Shown here: positions 41,165 to 50,734 of the stretch, piece by piece
Position numbering within the stretch: the first letter of the stretch is position 1
How the letters are laid out: each line of letters begins with the position of its first letter
DNA from: Candidatus Pullichristensenella avicola
GTDB lineage: Bacteria; Bacillota; Clostridia; Christensenellales; Aristaeellaceae
DNA length: 64,000 bases
Assembly (NCBI GenBank): GCA_018711655.1
Contig: DVIA01000072.1
Location: 1 to 64,000, forward strand
Direction: 5' to 3'
Translations under genes and position numbers: made by a program
Notes under the pieces: model-generated
Databases searched by the model: none
What the model was told of the DNA's origin: nothing
The model's input: only the letters and a program-made list of their open reading frames with translations

Positions 41165-41988
41165 TGGCGAGCAGGCTGATCAGGACCTATATGCGCGAGG
41201 AGCGGCTTCCGCACATCTGGTGCGCGGGCTGCGGCCACGGCATCCTTCTGCGCGACGTCGCGCAGGCCATAGACGATCTGGGGCTGGACAAAAAAGACGT
41301 CGTCGTCGTTTCGGGCATTGGCTGCTCTTCGCGCGCGGCGGGCTATATGAACATGGATACCCTGCACACCACCCACGGCCGCGCCATCGCCTTTGCCACC
41401 GGCATCAAGCTGGCCAAGCCGCGGCTGAAGGTCGTCGTCCTCACCGGCGACGGCGACGCGGCGGCCATCGGCGGCAACCACCTTATCCACGCGGCGCGGC
41501 GCAATATCGATATGACGGTGGTGGTCTTTAACAACAACATTTACGGCATGACCGGCGGCCAGTTTTCGCCGACGACGCCCACGGGCGAATTTGCCACCAC
41601 CGCCCCCTACGGCAGCATTGATCCGGACTTTGATATTCCCAAACTCGCCGAAGCCGCGGGCGCGACCTACACCGCGCGCGGCACGGCCTACCATGTGCCG
41701 CAGACGGTGAAACTGATCCGCGATGCCATCGCCCACGAGGGCTTTTCCGTGGTAGAGTGCGTTTCCGTATGCCCGACCTATTACGGGCGCAAAAACAAAA
41801 AGGGCGACGCGGTGGAAATGCTCAAATGGCAGCGCGACAACGCGGTGCCGGTCTCCAAAGCGGCGGACATGCCGCCGGAGGATCTGGCGGGCAAGCTGGT
41901 CTACGGCGAGCTTTCCCGGTGCGAACGGCCGGAATATACAAAGCAGTATGCCAAGATCATCGAGGCGGCGGGAGGTGTAAAGGCGTGA
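41164..41988 (+). CDS. korB: 2-oxoglutarate:ferredoxin oxidoreductase, beta subunit
   Basis: The 274-aa subunit binds TPP pyrophosphate through GDGDAAAIGGNH and NNIYGMTGGQ. Cys residues in WCAGCGHG and GIGCSSRA are as expected for the KorB group. It shares one base with the korA stop (TGATG) and overlaps korC. Confidence 0.93.
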   Translation: MASRLIRTYMREERLPHIWCAGCGHGILLRDVAQAIDDLGLDKKDVVVVSGIGCSSRAAGYMNMDTLHTTHGRAIAFATGIKLAKPRLKVVVLTGDGDAAAIGGNHLIHAARRNIDMTVVVFNNNIYGMTGGQFSPTTPTGEFATTAPYGSIDPDFDIPKLAEAAGATYTARGTAYHVPQTVKLIRDAIAHEGFSVVECVSVCPTYYGRKNKKGDAVEMLKWQRDNAVPVSKAADMPPEDLAGKLVYGELSRCERPEYTKQYAKIIEAAGGVKA

Positions 41989-42554
41989 GAGAGCGAAAAA
42001 CGCGCTTTGAAATGCGCTTTGCCGGTTCCGGCGGGCAGGGCGTGATCCTGTGTTCCATCATTCTTGCGGAGGCGGCGTTCCTGGCCGGCAAACGCGTGGC
42101 GCAGAGCCAGTCCTACGGCCCGGAGGCGCGCGGCGGCCTCTGTCGCGCCGAACTGGTGATCGACGAACGGGAGATCACCTACCCCAAAGTCACGCAGCCG
42201 AACTTCCTTTTGACGCTGACGCAGGCCTCGCTGGACAAATTCGGGGCCAATACCGCTGAGGACGCGCTGATTCTGATCGACAAATCGCTGCTCGAGCCGG
42301 ACGACCTGGGCAGCTACAACGTGGTGGCGCTGCCCATTCTGCACACGGCTTCGCGCGTGGTGGGCAAGCCGATGACGGCCAACATCGTCGCCGTCGGCGC
42401 CATCAACGAACTGGCGGCCATCGCGCCGGAGGAGGCGCTGCGCGAGGCGGTGAAGATGCACATTCCCAAGGGTACGGAGCAGATCAATATGCTCGCCCTT
42501 TCCGAGGGCATGAAGCTGGGCGCGTCGGCAAAGTGGACCGTAGCCCTGCCGTGA
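41985..42554 (+). CDS. korC: 2-oxoglutarate:ferredoxin oxidoreductase, gamma subunit
   Basis: The 189-aa gamma domain has FAGSGGQGVILCSIILAEAA at its start and SYGPEARGGLCRAELV, both typical. The likely start is a GTG at 41985, which overlaps the korB stop (GTGA) and has GGAGG 9 nt upstream. It completes the four-subunit enzyme. Confidence 0.92.
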   Translation: MRERKTRFEMRFAGSGGQGVILCSIILAEAAFLAGKRVAQSQSYGPEARGGLCRAELVIDEREITYPKVTQPNFLLTLTQASLDKFGANTAEDALILIDKSLLEPDDLGSYNVVALPILHTASRVVGKPMTANIVAVGAINELAAIAPEEALREAVKMHIPKGTEQINMLALSEGMKLGASAKWTVALP

Positions 42555-42564
42555 GGAGGACGCA

Positions 42565-43737
42565 ATGAAGATACACGAATACCAGGCGGCGGCGCTTTTT
42601 AAGGCCTATGGCGTGCGCGTGCCGGAGGGCCGGGCGGTCGCCGCGCCCGCGGAGGCGGAAGCGGCGGCGCGCGCGCTGGGGGACGGCCCCTTTGTGATCA
42701 AGGCGCAGGTGCACTCCGGCGGCCGCGGCAAGGCCGGCGGCGTAAAATTCGCGCAAACGCCCGCCGAAGCGGCGCGCAGGGCCGAAGAGATCCTCGGCAT
42801 GACGCTGGTGACAAAGCAGACCGGCCCGCAGGGCCGCGTGGTGTGCAAAGCGCTCGTCAGCCGCGCCGTGCAGATCGCCCGCGAATACTATCTTTCCCTC
42901 ACCGTGGACGGCGCGCGCGAGCGCGTGGTGATGATCGCCTCCTCTGCCGGCGGCATGGAGATCGAGGAAACGGCAAGGGAAGCGCCGGAAAAAATATGCA
43001 CCCTGGAGATCGACCCCTACCTCGGCCTCACCGGCTATCAGGCGCGGGAAATGGGCGGACGGCTCGGCCTGAGCCGGGCGGAGATCCAGCAGTTCATCCC
43101 CCTGTGCAAAAACCTGTACCGCCTGTTTGTGGAAAAGGACTGCTCGCTGGTGGAGATCAACCCCCTGGTTGTGGACGGCGCGGGCGACCTTGTGGCCGCG
43201 GACGCCAAGATCAACTTTGACGACAACGCCCTCTTCCGCCACCCGGACATCGCCGAACTGCGCGACGAAAACGAGGAGGAACCCCGCGAAACGGAGGCGG
43301 CGAAGTACGACCTCAATTATATCGGCCTGGACGGCGATATCGGCTGCATGGTCAACGGCGCGGGACTGGCCATGGCCACCATGGACATCATCCAGGCCTT
43401 CGGCGGAAGTCCGGCCAATTTCCTGGACGTGGGCGGCAGCGCCACGGCGGAAAAGGTGGCGGGCGCGTTTTCCATCCTTCTTGCCGATCGCAAGGTCCGC
43501 TGCATTTTCATCAACATTTTCGGCGGCATCATGCGCTGCGATATCATCGCCGAGGGCGTGGTGGCGGCGGCGCGCAATCTGGCGGTGAAGGCGCCGCTGG
43601 TGGTGCGCCTGGAGGGCACCAACGCCGAGGCGGGCAAGCGGATCCTTTCCCAGAGCGGCCTGAACATCGTCGCGGCCGCGGACATGGCGGACGGCGCGGA
43701 AAAGGCCTGCCGTCTGGCAAAGGAGGCGGGCGCATGA
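42565..43737 (+). CDS. sucC: Succinate-CoA ligase (ADP-forming), beta subunit
   Basis: The 390-aa ATP-grasp subunit starts [20 protein letters not shown], with [16 protein letters not shown] for nucleotide binding and a C-terminal domain with [13 protein letters not shown] and [10 protein letters not shown]. With SucD it makes ATP (or GTP) from succinyl-CoA, the product of the upstream enzyme. GAGGAGG precedes the ATG; the stop overlaps sucD (ATGA). Confidence 0.95.
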   Translation: MKIHEYQAAALFKAYGVRVPEGRAVAAPAEAEAAARALGDGPFVIKAQVHSGGRGKAGGVKFAQTPAEAARRAEEILGMTLVTKQTGPQGRVVCKALVSRAVQIAREYYLSLTVDGARERVVMIASSAGGMEIEETAREAPEKICTLEIDPYLGLTGYQAREMGGRLGLSRAEIQQFIPLCKNLYRLFVEKDCSLVEINPLVVDGAGDLVAADAKINFDDNALFRHPDIAELRDENEEEPRETEAAKYDLNYIGLDGDIGCMVNGAGLAMATMDIIQAFGGSPANFLDVGGSATAEKVAGAFSILLADRKVRCIFINIFGGIMRCDIIAEGVVAAARNLAVKAPLVVRLEGTNAEAGKRILSQSGLNIVAAADMADGAEKACRLAKEAGA

Positions 43738-44633
43738 GCATCTATGTAAACAAAGACACGCGCGTTCTGGTGCAGGGCATGACCGGCAGCCAGGGCCGCT
43801 TCCACGCCGAGCAGATGCTTTCCTACGGCACGAAGATCGTCGGCGGCGTGACGCCCGGCAGGGGCGGCGCGGAATGCCTGGGGCTTCCCGTGTTCGATAC
43901 CGTCCGGGAGGGCCGCGCGGCCACGGGCGCGAACGCTTCGATTCTCTATGTGCCCCCCGCCGCGGCGGCGGAGAGCATTCTTGAAGCCATCGACGCGGGC
44001 ATGGAACTGGTGGTGTGCATCACCGAGGGCATCCCCGTGCAGGACATGGTGAAGGTCAAGGAATACCTGCGCGGCAAGCCCACGCGCCTCATCGGCCCCA
44101 ACTGCCCGGGATTGATCACGCCCGGCGAATGCAAATTGGGTATCATGCCGGGGTATATCTGCAAAAGGGGCCGCGTGGGCGTGGTTTCGCGCTCGGGCAC
44201 GCTGACGTACGAGGCCGTCAACCAGCTGACCGCGCGCGGCGTCGGCCAGTCCACGGCGGTGGGCATCGGCGGCGATCCGGTGCGCGGCACGGGGTTTGTG
44301 GAAGTTCTGGAGGCCTTCTACGCCGACCCGGAGACGCTGGCCGTCGTCCTCATCGGCGAGATCGGCGGCAGCGGAGAGGAAGAGGCCGCGCAGTGGCTGA
44401 CGGCGCATCCCGAAAAGCCCATGGCGGCCTTCATCGGCGGGCGCACCGCCCCGGCGGGCAAGCGCATGGGCCACGCGGGCGCCATCATTTCCGGCGGCAA
44501 AGGCACGGCGGCGGGCAAGATCGCCGCCCTGCGCGCGGCCGGCGCCGTCGTCGCCGAAACGCCGGACAGGATCGGCGAAGCGCTGATCGAGGCCGTGCGG
44601 CGCGCCGGAATTTTTGAACAGGTCAGGAATTGA
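43734..44633 (+). CDS. sucD: Succinate-CoA ligase (ADP-forming), alpha subunit
   Basis: The 299-aa subunit binds CoA through its N-terminal Rossmann domain ([12 protein letters not shown]) and carries the phosphorylated histidine in [35 protein letters not shown] is the standard family block. Last gene of korDABC-sucCD. Confidence 0.95.
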   Translation: MSIYVNKDTRVLVQGMTGSQGRFHAEQMLSYGTKIVGGVTPGRGGAECLGLPVFDTVREGRAATGANASILYVPPAAAAESILEAIDAGMELVVCITEGIPVQDMVKVKEYLRGKPTRLIGPNCPGLITPGECKLGIMPGYICKRGRVGVVSRSGTLTYEAVNQLTARGVGQSTAVGIGGDPVRGTGFVEVLEAFYADPETLAVVLIGEIGGSGEEEAAQWLTAHPEKPMAAFIGGRTAPAGKRMGHAGAIISGGKGTAAGKIAALRAAGAVVAETPDRIGEALIEAVRRAGIFEQVRN

Positions 44634-45097
44634 AAAGCGGGGCGGCCTTCGCCGCTTCATAGACGCGGGTTCCAGCAAAGCGCGAGAGGGCCGAGGCCTT
44701 TTCGCGCTTTGCCCGTCCCCGGCGGCGCGACGGGATCGGGGCATTTTTGCGCCGGACGCTCCTGCTTTTCTGCGCAAAAAACGCGTTCGCGTCTGCGGGA
44801 ACTGATGGGGGGTCGCTTCGGCCCCGATGTCCGCGCGCGTTTTTGCAAGCGCTCTGAACGCGGGCTTTTCCGGCGGGAGCGAAAGGAAACGGCGCTGCGC
44901 GGCTGCCGGCCGCCTTCGGGCGCGGCGGGCGCGCTGGAAAGGCGGCGCCTTTGAGGATTTGCGCTTTTCAGAAGGCGCGCAGGGCGCGGCGTGTCGATGG
45001 CGCCTGTGGGAAACCGGCAAGAGGCGGCCGGGATGGCGCATATTCCTATATCTCTCATAAAACCTTTACAATTTTGAGAGATTTTTTCGCCGAAATA
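44634..45097. other. GC-rich intergenic stretch, no gene seen
   Basis: About 460 bp after sucD. TTTTTGCGC/GCGCAAAAA (near 44744-44780) forms a symmetric hairpin with a long loop that may end the kor-suc transcript. No clear coding frame. Confidence 0.45.
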
Positions 45098-45106
45098 TGC
45101 TATAAT
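45098..45106 (+). promoter_or_regulatory. Extended -10 promoter of the CBS/CorC gene
   Basis: TGCTATAAT at 45098-45106 is an extended -10 element; no good -35 hexamer is seen at 17 bp. It lies about 70 nt before the start codon. Confidence 0.6.
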
Positions 45107-45173
45107 GGAAGTCGGAACCATACAGCCCAGGCGGGGGAAGCCCCGCGCGTTTATGCACAAGGAGGAATAAGGC

Positions 45174-46514
45174 TTGGCTTCCGACCCATTCAGTACGCTC
45201 ATTTTGATGCTTTTGCTCGCCGTCGCCGCCGCGTTTTTGCGCGCCGCAGAGGCGGCGGCCCGCCAGATCGGCGATTCCGCCCTGGAAAAGGACAGCCCTG
45301 CCGCGCGCTTTGCCGCGGCCTGTGAAAACCGCTTTGGCGGCCCGGACGCCACCTTTGGGCTGCTGTTTGCCGGCGCGTGCGTGTGCGCCTTCGCGGGGCT
45401 GGGGCGGCCGGTTTGCGCGTGGCTTGAGGGCTTTATCCCCTCGGGATTTTTGCGCGGCGTGATCGCGGGAGTCGGCTTATGGCTGCTTACGGGCGTTTTG
45501 TTTACTTCCGTGGCGGCGCTTCTGCCCACTTATGTCGCCTCGCGCGCGCCGCAGGAGACGCTTGCGCGCGCGCTCGGCCCGGCGCGGTTCCTGCTTGGCG
45601 CGCTCAGGCCGCTGCTGCTGCTTTCGCGCGCTGTGGCGGGGCTGCTGCTCAAGCCCTTCGGCGTGCCGGCCGTGGCCCTTGCCGAGCGCGTCACCAAGCA
45701 GGAGATACGCATGATGGTCGATCTTGGCGAAGAAAAGGGCGAGATCGAGGCCGACGAAAAGCAGATGATCGAAAACGTCTTTGAGTTTAACAATACCACC
45801 GCCGAGGAGTGCATGGTGCATCGCAAGGACGTCACCGCCATCGGCGTGGACGATTCGGCGGAGGAGATCCTGCGCACCATCCGCGAAAGCGGCCTTTCGC
45901 GTTTCCCGGTCTATGGCGAGGATATGGACGACATACTGGGCGTGCTCACCTCGCGCGATTACCTGCTCAGCGCCTGTTCCGGCCAGGAAGCGCCCCTGCG
46001 CGAACTGCTGCGGCCAGCCTATTTCGTGCCCGAAACGCTGCGCGCGGACCTGCTTTTTTCCGAAATGCAAAAGCGCAAGCAACACCTGGCCATCGTTGTG
46101 GACGAATACGGCGGCACCAGCGGCCTGGTGACGATGGAGGACCTGCTCGAGGAAATCGTCGGCAATATCTACGACGAATTCGATCCCCAGGACGGCGAGG
46201 AGATCATCCCCCTGAGCGACGGCCGCCTGCGCGTGAGCGGCGCGGTGGATCTGGACGTATTGGGCAAGCGCCTGGGCGTGGAACTGGGCGCGCAGGAGGA
46301 CTGCGATACCCTCGGCGGGCTGGTGTTCAGCCGTCTGGCGGAGATTCCCTCCGACGGAGAACGGCCCGTGGTGGAGTGCCTGGGCGTGCGCGTGAGCGTG
46401 GAACAGATTCTCGATCGCCGCGTGACCTGGGCCGTGGTGGAAAAACTGCCCGAGGCGGAAGAAGCGCCGGAAGCGGCCCGCGCCGCGCCGGCAAAGCAGA
46501 TACAACCCAAATAA
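45174..46514 (+). CDS. CNNM/CBS-domain membrane protein (HlyC/CorC family)
   Basis: The 446-aa protein has an N-terminal DUF21/CNNM region with three to four helices, then a pair of CBS domains (about 210-330, with [20 protein letters not shown] and [20 protein letters not shown]) and a C-terminal CorC_HlyC domain. Members are linked to Mg/Co efflux or, in some bacteria, membrane-stress functions. The start is a TTG at 45174 with GGAGG 8 nt upstream; no nearer ATG fits. The CNNM part is less conserved than usual. Confidence 0.9.
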   Translation: MASDPFSTLILMLLLAVAAAFLRAAEAAARQIGDSALEKDSPAARFAAACENRFGGPDATFGLLFAGACVCAFAGLGRPVCAWLEGFIPSGFLRGVIAGVGLWLLTGVLFTSVAALLPTYVASRAPQETLARALGPARFLLGALRPLLLLSRAVAGLLLKPFGVPAVALAERVTKQEIRMMVDLGEEKGEIEADEKQMIENVFEFNNTTAEECMVHRKDVTAIGVDDSAEEILRTIRESGLSRFPVYGEDMDDILGVLTSRDYLLSACSGQEAPLRELLRPAYFVPETLRADLLFSEMQKRKQHLAIVVDEYGGTSGLVTMEDLLEEIVGNIYDEFDPQDGEEIIPLSDGRLRVSGAVDLDVLGKRLGVELGAQEDCDTLGGLVFSRLAEIPSDGERPVVECLGVRVSVEQILDRRVTWAVVEKLPEAEEAPEAARAAPAKQIQPK

Positions 46515-46527
46515 GGAGGAAACAATC

Positions 46528-46953
46528 ATGTTAAAGGGCGTTCCCAGCATTCTCACCCCGGAACTTCTCAAGATCATGATGGAGATGGGCCATGGCGACG
46601 AGATCGTCATTGGCGACGGCAACTATCCGGCGGCCTCCACGGCCAAGCGCCTGGTGCGCCTGGACGGCCACGGCGTCTGCGAGCTTCTCGACGCCATGCT
46701 CAAGTTCCTGCCGCTGGATACCTATGTGGACGAGCCTGTGCTGCTGATGGCCAAGACTCCCGGCGACGACGCCGATACCTCCATATGGGACCGCTACGGT
46801 AAGATCGTCGCCAGGCATCAGCCGGGCACGAAGATCGGCTTTATCGAGCGCTTCGCCTTCTATGAGCGCGCCCGCCAGGCCTACGCCGTGGTCGCCACGG
46901 GCGAGACGGCGCTCTACGCCAACGTCATTCTGAAAAAAGGCGTGGTAAAATGA
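46528..46953 (+). CDS. RbsD/FucU-family sugar mutarotase
   Basis: The 141-aa enzyme interconverts anomers of fucose, ribose or a similar sugar. The active-site block MGHGDEIVIGDGNYPA is intact, as are the terminal Tyr/Asn positions (ALYANVILKKG). FucU is favoured over RbsD by length and by GDGNYPA. AAGGAGG precedes the ATG, 13 bp after the CBS gene, so they are probably co-transcribed although no functional link is evident. Confidence 0.88.
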   Translation: MLKGVPSILTPELLKIMMEMGHGDEIVIGDGNYPAASTAKRLVRLDGHGVCELLDAMLKFLPLDTYVDEPVLLMAKTPGDDADTSIWDRYGKIVARHQPGTKIGFIERFAFYERARQAYAVVATGETALYANVILKKGVVK

Positions 46954-47026
46954 ACCGGAGCGGCGCTTTCGCCGTCCAATTGGTAATACCGTCCGTCCCG
47001 GCGGACAGAAAAGAGAGGAATTTTCC

Positions 47027-48667
47027 ATGAAACGGATTGCGAAACTGCTGGCGCTGGCGCTCGCCGCGTGGATGCTGCTGCTGCCGTTGGCCGCGGCGGA
47101 AGAGGACGCGATTGAGGCGCGCACGCTGAAATTGTCCGACCCATCGGTAAGCATGAACGGCGTGGCGCTTCTTGACCTGGAAGGCGTGGCCCTGGAAGGC
47201 GCGCTGGCCGGCGAAGAGGGCGAGATGGCGCTGCTGCTCGTGCGCCTGCTGGGCGGCGAGGAGGTCGCGGCCGAAGGCTATGCCGCCTTTGACGGCCGGG
47301 AGGTGCTGCTGGGCGCGGAGGGCCTGAGCGATCTTTTCGCCGTGCCGCTTGAGCGCATGCTTGGCCCGGACGGGATGGAAGCTTTCGACATGCTCGCCGA
47401 CGCGTTTTCGCAGGAAACGCACGCGGGTATCGACGGCGCTATGGCCGGGGCCTTCGCCGCGCTTGCCGGGGAAATCGTGCAAACGCGCGTCGATCTGGGC
47501 GTGCAGACGGTCGAATTTTCCACCGGCCCCATGGAGGCGCAGGGCTATTCCTACACCATCACCGAGGATATGTACAACGCGTTTGTGGAAACGTACATGG
47601 AACTGCTTTCGCAGGTGCCCGCATTCCAGGGGATGATGTCCGCGCAGGCCGGCACGAGCGTCCGCCCGGATCGCTACAACGAGGAAAAGGGCGATGCGGC
47701 GGCGGAGAGCCAGGCGATCGAGTGCGATTACTGGTTTGTGGGCGAGGAGAAGGAACCGCAGGCCATGCGCATGGAAATCGTCCTGCCGGGCGAGCAGACC
47801 GCCTATGCCACGGCGGAATACATCCTTCAGGAGGACGGCAGCTACGCCATCGAAGAGCGCATGGAGATACGGCTTTCGCAGGAGGAAAGCGCCGTTGTCC
47901 ACATGGAGGGCGTCATAGCCGGCAGCGGGCTAAATTTCACGTTTGAGGATGTTGCGTCCTCCGCGGCGCTATACGACTTCTCCGACATGATGATGGACGT
48001 GACCTTTACCATGGACCTGGGCGAGGAGGGCTACGCCGAAGGCGCGATCGCCCTCTATCCGCAGGGCTACGCCGAGGACAACTCCGACCGCGCCACCCTG
48101 CAGTTCAGCATGAATATGAACGCGGATGGCGAAAACATCTTTGTCGTTTTCGACGGCTATTCCTGGCCCGCCGACGGCGTCGAGTACGACTACGACGAGA
48201 TCTACGGCATGTTGCAGGTCGGCACCGCAGACGAAAATGCCGTCATTGAACTTCTGCTGCACAACCAGCACGCCGACGGCCACGAATACTACGCGGTGCA
48301 GTTGGATTTCTCCAGCGGCCAGACCGGCGCGCAGAGGCTCTACGGCGCTTACGAGGGCGATTACACCCTCAACGATTTTGGCGACGAGGATCATTCCGGC
48401 CTTCTCTCGCTGGGCTTTGTCCAGTCCTACGGCGGTTCGAGCGCGACCTATGAACTTGCGCTGAACGTGGACATTGCCCACGTCATGCTGGACGCCGCGG
48501 AACTGCCCGCCCTGGACGGCGAAGCGGTGGACGTGCGCCTGATCGACGAAAAGACCATGGAGCGCCTCAACAGCGACGCGCAAAGCATGCTGATGAAGGC
48601 CACGAGCGTTCTGCTGCAAAACTCGCCCGGCCTGCTCGAACTGCTGGGCAACGCCGATATGTACTGA
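47027..48667 (+). CDS. Large secreted protein of unknown function
   Basis: The 546-aa protein has a signal peptide ending LPLAAAE and no lipobox, anchor or repeat. The mature part is very acidic, with alternating beta-strand-like segments and a conserved-looking block near AECDYWFVGEEKEPQAMRMEIV. I do not recognise a family. It may be a cell-surface or lipocalin-like binding protein; that is a guess from composition. GAGAGGA precedes the ATG. A 9-bp hairpin without U-tract (48681-48710) follows the gene. Confidence 0.8.
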   Translation: MKRIAKLLALALAAWMLLLPLAAAEEDAIEARTLKLSDPSVSMNGVALLDLEGVALEGALAGEEGEMALLLVRLLGGEEVAAEGYAAFDGREVLLGAEGLSDLFAVPLERMLGPDGMEAFDMLADAFSQETHAGIDGAMAGAFAALAGEIVQTRVDLGVQTVEFSTGPMEAQGYSYTITEDMYNAFVETYMELLSQVPAFQGMMSAQAGTSVRPDRYNEEKGDAAAESQAIECDYWFVGEEKEPQAMRMEIVLPGEQTAYATAEYILQEDGSYAIEERMEIRLSQEESAVVHMEGVIAGSGLNFTFEDVASSAALYDFSDMMMDVTFTMDLGEEGYAEGAIALYPQGYAEDNSDRATLQFSMNMNADGENIFVVFDGYSWPADGVEYDYDEIYGMLQVGTADENAVIELLLHNQHADGHEYYAVQLDFSSGQTGAQRLYGAYEGDYTLNDFGDEDHSGLLSLGFVQSYGGSSATYELALNVDIAHVMLDAAELPALDGEAVDVRLIDEKTMERLNSDAQSMLMKATSVLLQNSPGLLELLGNADMY

Positions 48668-48789
48668 TTTTCGTTCCCCGCGCCGCCCGTTTCGCGTGAA
48701 GCGGGCGGCGTCGCCGCGCCGGCGGCAGGCGCGCAAACGTCTTTGCAAAAGAAGAACCCGTTGGTAAGTTGCAGGAAGGGTGTGTAGTT

Positions 48790-49068
48790 ATGGTGCCTTT
48801 TTCTCTCGTTGCGCTGATTGTCGGCGCGCTGTCCATTCCCTGCGCCTTTTTCGCCCTCAATGGCGGCGCCGCGTTTTTCTCGCTGGCGCTCGTATTGGGC
48901 GGCTTTGTTTTGGGGGCGCTGGGCCTGTTGCGCGATCGCGAAAGAAGCGGGCTGGCGCTGGTGGGCATCGCCTGTTCGCTGGTGGGATTGATCCTTACGG
49001 TGATCTGCTTTGCCTGCAGCGGCTGCGCCGTGTGCCGCGTCCAGGCGGCGCTGCGGGTGATTCTCTGA
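48790..49068 (+). CDS. Small membrane protein (DUF4190-like)
   Basis: The 92-aa protein has two to three hydrophobic helices: VPFSLVALIVGALSIPCAFF, FSLALVLGGFVLGALGLL and LALVGIACSLVGLILTVI. Small proteins with this alternating pattern are annotated as DUF4190-like and have no known function. The ATG at 48790 has GGAAGGG upstream. It precedes the lgt-like gene by 37 bp. Confidence 0.65.
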   Translation: MVPFSLVALIVGALSIPCAFFALNGGAAFFSLALVLGGFVLGALGLLRDRERSGLALVGIACSLVGLILTVICFACSGCAVCRVQAALRVIL

Positions 49069-49105
49069 CCTGATCGGGCGGCCCTGCGGGCCGCGTGGAG
49101 CAAAC

Positions 49106-49924
49106 ATGTATCCCTATATTACGATCTTTGGTTTTTCCGTCGGCACTTACGGATTGTGGATGCTGGCGGGGCTGTTTGCGGCCTTTTTTGTCTTTGCGCG
49201 GCTGTTTCGCAGCCGCGGCATCCGCTGGGAGTGCGCGCTGGTGGTCACCTGCTGCGCCTTTGGGCTGGCGCTTCTGGGCGGCTATGTTTTCTATATGCTC
49301 TTTTCCGTGGGCGTGCCGGCGATTGTCGAGGCGGCGCGGCAGGGGCGGCTTCTGGAAACGCTTTCCCAGGGCGGCATCGTCTTTTACGGCGGCCTCTTCG
49401 GCGGCCTTCTGGGCGCGTGGCTTGGCTGCCGCATCGTCGGGCTGCGCTTTTTGCCGGTGCTCGACCTCTGCGCGCCGGCGCTGGCGCTCGGCCATGCCTT
49501 TGGGCGCGTGGGCTGCCTCTTTGCCGGCTGCTGCTATGGCATGCCCTGCGATCTGCCCTTCTGCTTCGCCCTTTCGCCGCATATCGCGGGCGGGGCGCGG
49601 CTTTTGCCGGTGCAGCTGATCGAATCTGTTTGCGATCTGATCCTCTGCGCGGCGCTGCTTCTCTACCTGCGCAAACGGCGGCCCGTGCCGCGCGCGGCGG
49701 GCGTTTTCCTGATGAGCTACGCGGCGTACCGCTTTATCCTTGAGTTTTTCCGCGGCGACCGGATTCGCGGCTTCATCTTCGGCATGTCCACCTCGCAGTT
49801 CTGGAGCCTGCCCACCTTCGCGGCGGGCGCCGTGTTGTGCTTTGTCGTCGCCCGCAGGGGCGTCGAATCCGATCCCTTCCGCACCGACGAGGGCCGCATC
49901 CAGCCCCCGGAGGCGGAAACCTGA
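49106..49924 (+). CDS. Prolipoprotein diacylglyceryl transferase-family protein, variant active site
   Basis: The 272-aa protein has seven membrane helices and the Lgt layout, including GGIVFYGGLFGGLLG, GHAFGRVGCLFAGCCYG (129-145) and FILEFFRGD. In classical Lgt the central motif is GRxGNFIN; here the Asn is Cys137 and two further cysteines follow. R134 and the C-terminal arginine are kept. Such cysteine-rich paralogues are widespread in anaerobes and may use another acceptor, so I avoid the name lgt. The gene is 14 bp from luxS. Confidence 0.8.
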   Translation: MYPYITIFGFSVGTYGLWMLAGLFAAFFVFARLFRSRGIRWECALVVTCCAFGLALLGGYVFYMLFSVGVPAIVEAARQGRLLETLSQGGIVFYGGLFGGLLGAWLGCRIVGLRFLPVLDLCAPALALGHAFGRVGCLFAGCCYGMPCDLPFCFALSPHIAGGARLLPVQLIESVCDLILCAALLLYLRKRRPVPRAAGVFLMSYAAYRFILEFFRGDRIRGFIFGMSTSQFWSLPTFAAGAVLCFVVARRGVESDPFRTDEGRIQPPEAET

Positions 49925-49938
49925 CGGGAGGTTTTTCC

Positions 49939-50418
49939 ATGGAAAAAATCGCCAGCTTCCAGATCGACCACCTGCGCCTTCTGCCCGGCATCTACGTTTC
50001 GCGCGTGGACAGGGCCGGCGGCGCGGCCGTTACCACCTTCGATCTGCGTTTTACCGCGCCCAACCGCGAGCCGGTGATGGGCACGGCGGAAATTCACGCC
50101 ATCGAGCACCTGGGCGCGACCTATCTGCGCAACGAGCCCGCGTGGAAAGACCGCGTGCTCTACTTCGGGCCCATGGGCTGCCGCACGGGCTTTTATTTGC
50201 TGATGGCGGGGGAACTTCAGCCGCTTGACGTGTTTGACCTTGTGCGCGGCATGCTCGATTTCATCATCGCCTTCGAGGGCGATATCCCCGGCGCCAGCGC
50301 CCGCGATTGCGGCAACCATCTGGACATGAACCTTTCCATGGCCAAATACTACGCCCGCCGCTACCGCGCCGAGGTGTTCGGCCGGATCGACGAAACGCGC
50401 ATGCGCTATCCCGACTAG
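49939..50418 (+). CDS. luxS: S-ribosylhomocysteine lyase LuxS
   Basis: The 159-aa metalloenzyme cleaves S-ribosylhomocysteine to homocysteine and the autoinducer-2 precursor DPD. Metal ligands H53 and H57 with E56 lie in HAIEHL; the third ligand is the Cys in DCGNH. GCRTGFYLL holds the catalytic Cys. GGGAGG precedes the ATG at 49939. It links to methionine recycling, for which the importer is at 22-25 kb. Confidence 0.97.
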   Translation: MEKIASFQIDHLRLLPGIYVSRVDRAGGAAVTTFDLRFTAPNREPVMGTAEIHAIEHLGATYLRNEPAWKDRVLYFGPMGCRTGFYLLMAGELQPLDVFDLVRGMLDFIIAFEGDIPGASARDCGNHLDMNLSMAKYYARRYRAEVFGRIDETRMRYPD

Positions 50419-50519
50419 CGCCGTTTGGGCGGAGCCTTCGCTGGAGCGGACGGGCGATCGCCTGAAGCGGCGGTTTCCCCCTTTTGGGAAGCGCCCTGCC
50501 GCGTCCGCAGGTTTTTTAC

Positions 50520-50548
50520 TTGACAGAGGCGCGGATTCGTGCTATCAT
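50520..50548 (+). promoter_or_regulatory. Promoter of the TPP-controlled importer operon
   Basis: TTGACA (50520-50525), 17-bp spacer, TATCAT (50543-50548). The transcript would begin just before the riboswitch. Confidence 0.85.
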
Positions 50549-50560
50549 ACATTCGATATT

Positions 50561-50648
50561 CGGGGAGCTTGCTTTGGAGCAGGCTGAGAGGAAGCTTGTC
50601 AGCTTCGACCCGCAATACCTGATTTGGATAATGCCAACGCAGGGAAAA
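50561..50648 (+). promoter_or_regulatory. TPP riboswitch (THI element)
   Basis: All conserved blocks are present in order: GGGGAGC, GGCTGAGAGGAAGC, GACCCG, ACCTGATTTGGATAATGCCA and CGCAGGGA. TPP binding should favour the terminator at 50671-50707 and shut off the importer genes. Confidence 0.96.
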
Positions 50649-50670
50649 TAGCCTGAAAAGCGTTTTTTTG

Positions 50671-50707
50671 CGCGCGCCTGCGGCATTTCCGCCGGGCGCG
50701 CTTTTTT
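50671..50707 (+). terminator. Expression-platform terminator of the TPP riboswitch
   Basis: GCGCGCC plus GCGG pair with CCGC and GGGCGCGC around CATTT (one bulge) and are followed by TTTTTT. It lies between the aptamer and the first gene, so control is by premature termination. Confidence 0.85.
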
Positions 50708-50734
50708 GCGCCGGCGAGGGAAAGGAACGAGACC

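Noticed and set aside
44638..45529. 290-codon minus-strand frame after sucD
   Set aside because: It overlaps the promoter and start of the CBS/CorC gene and has low-complexity Arg/Ser/Pro content.
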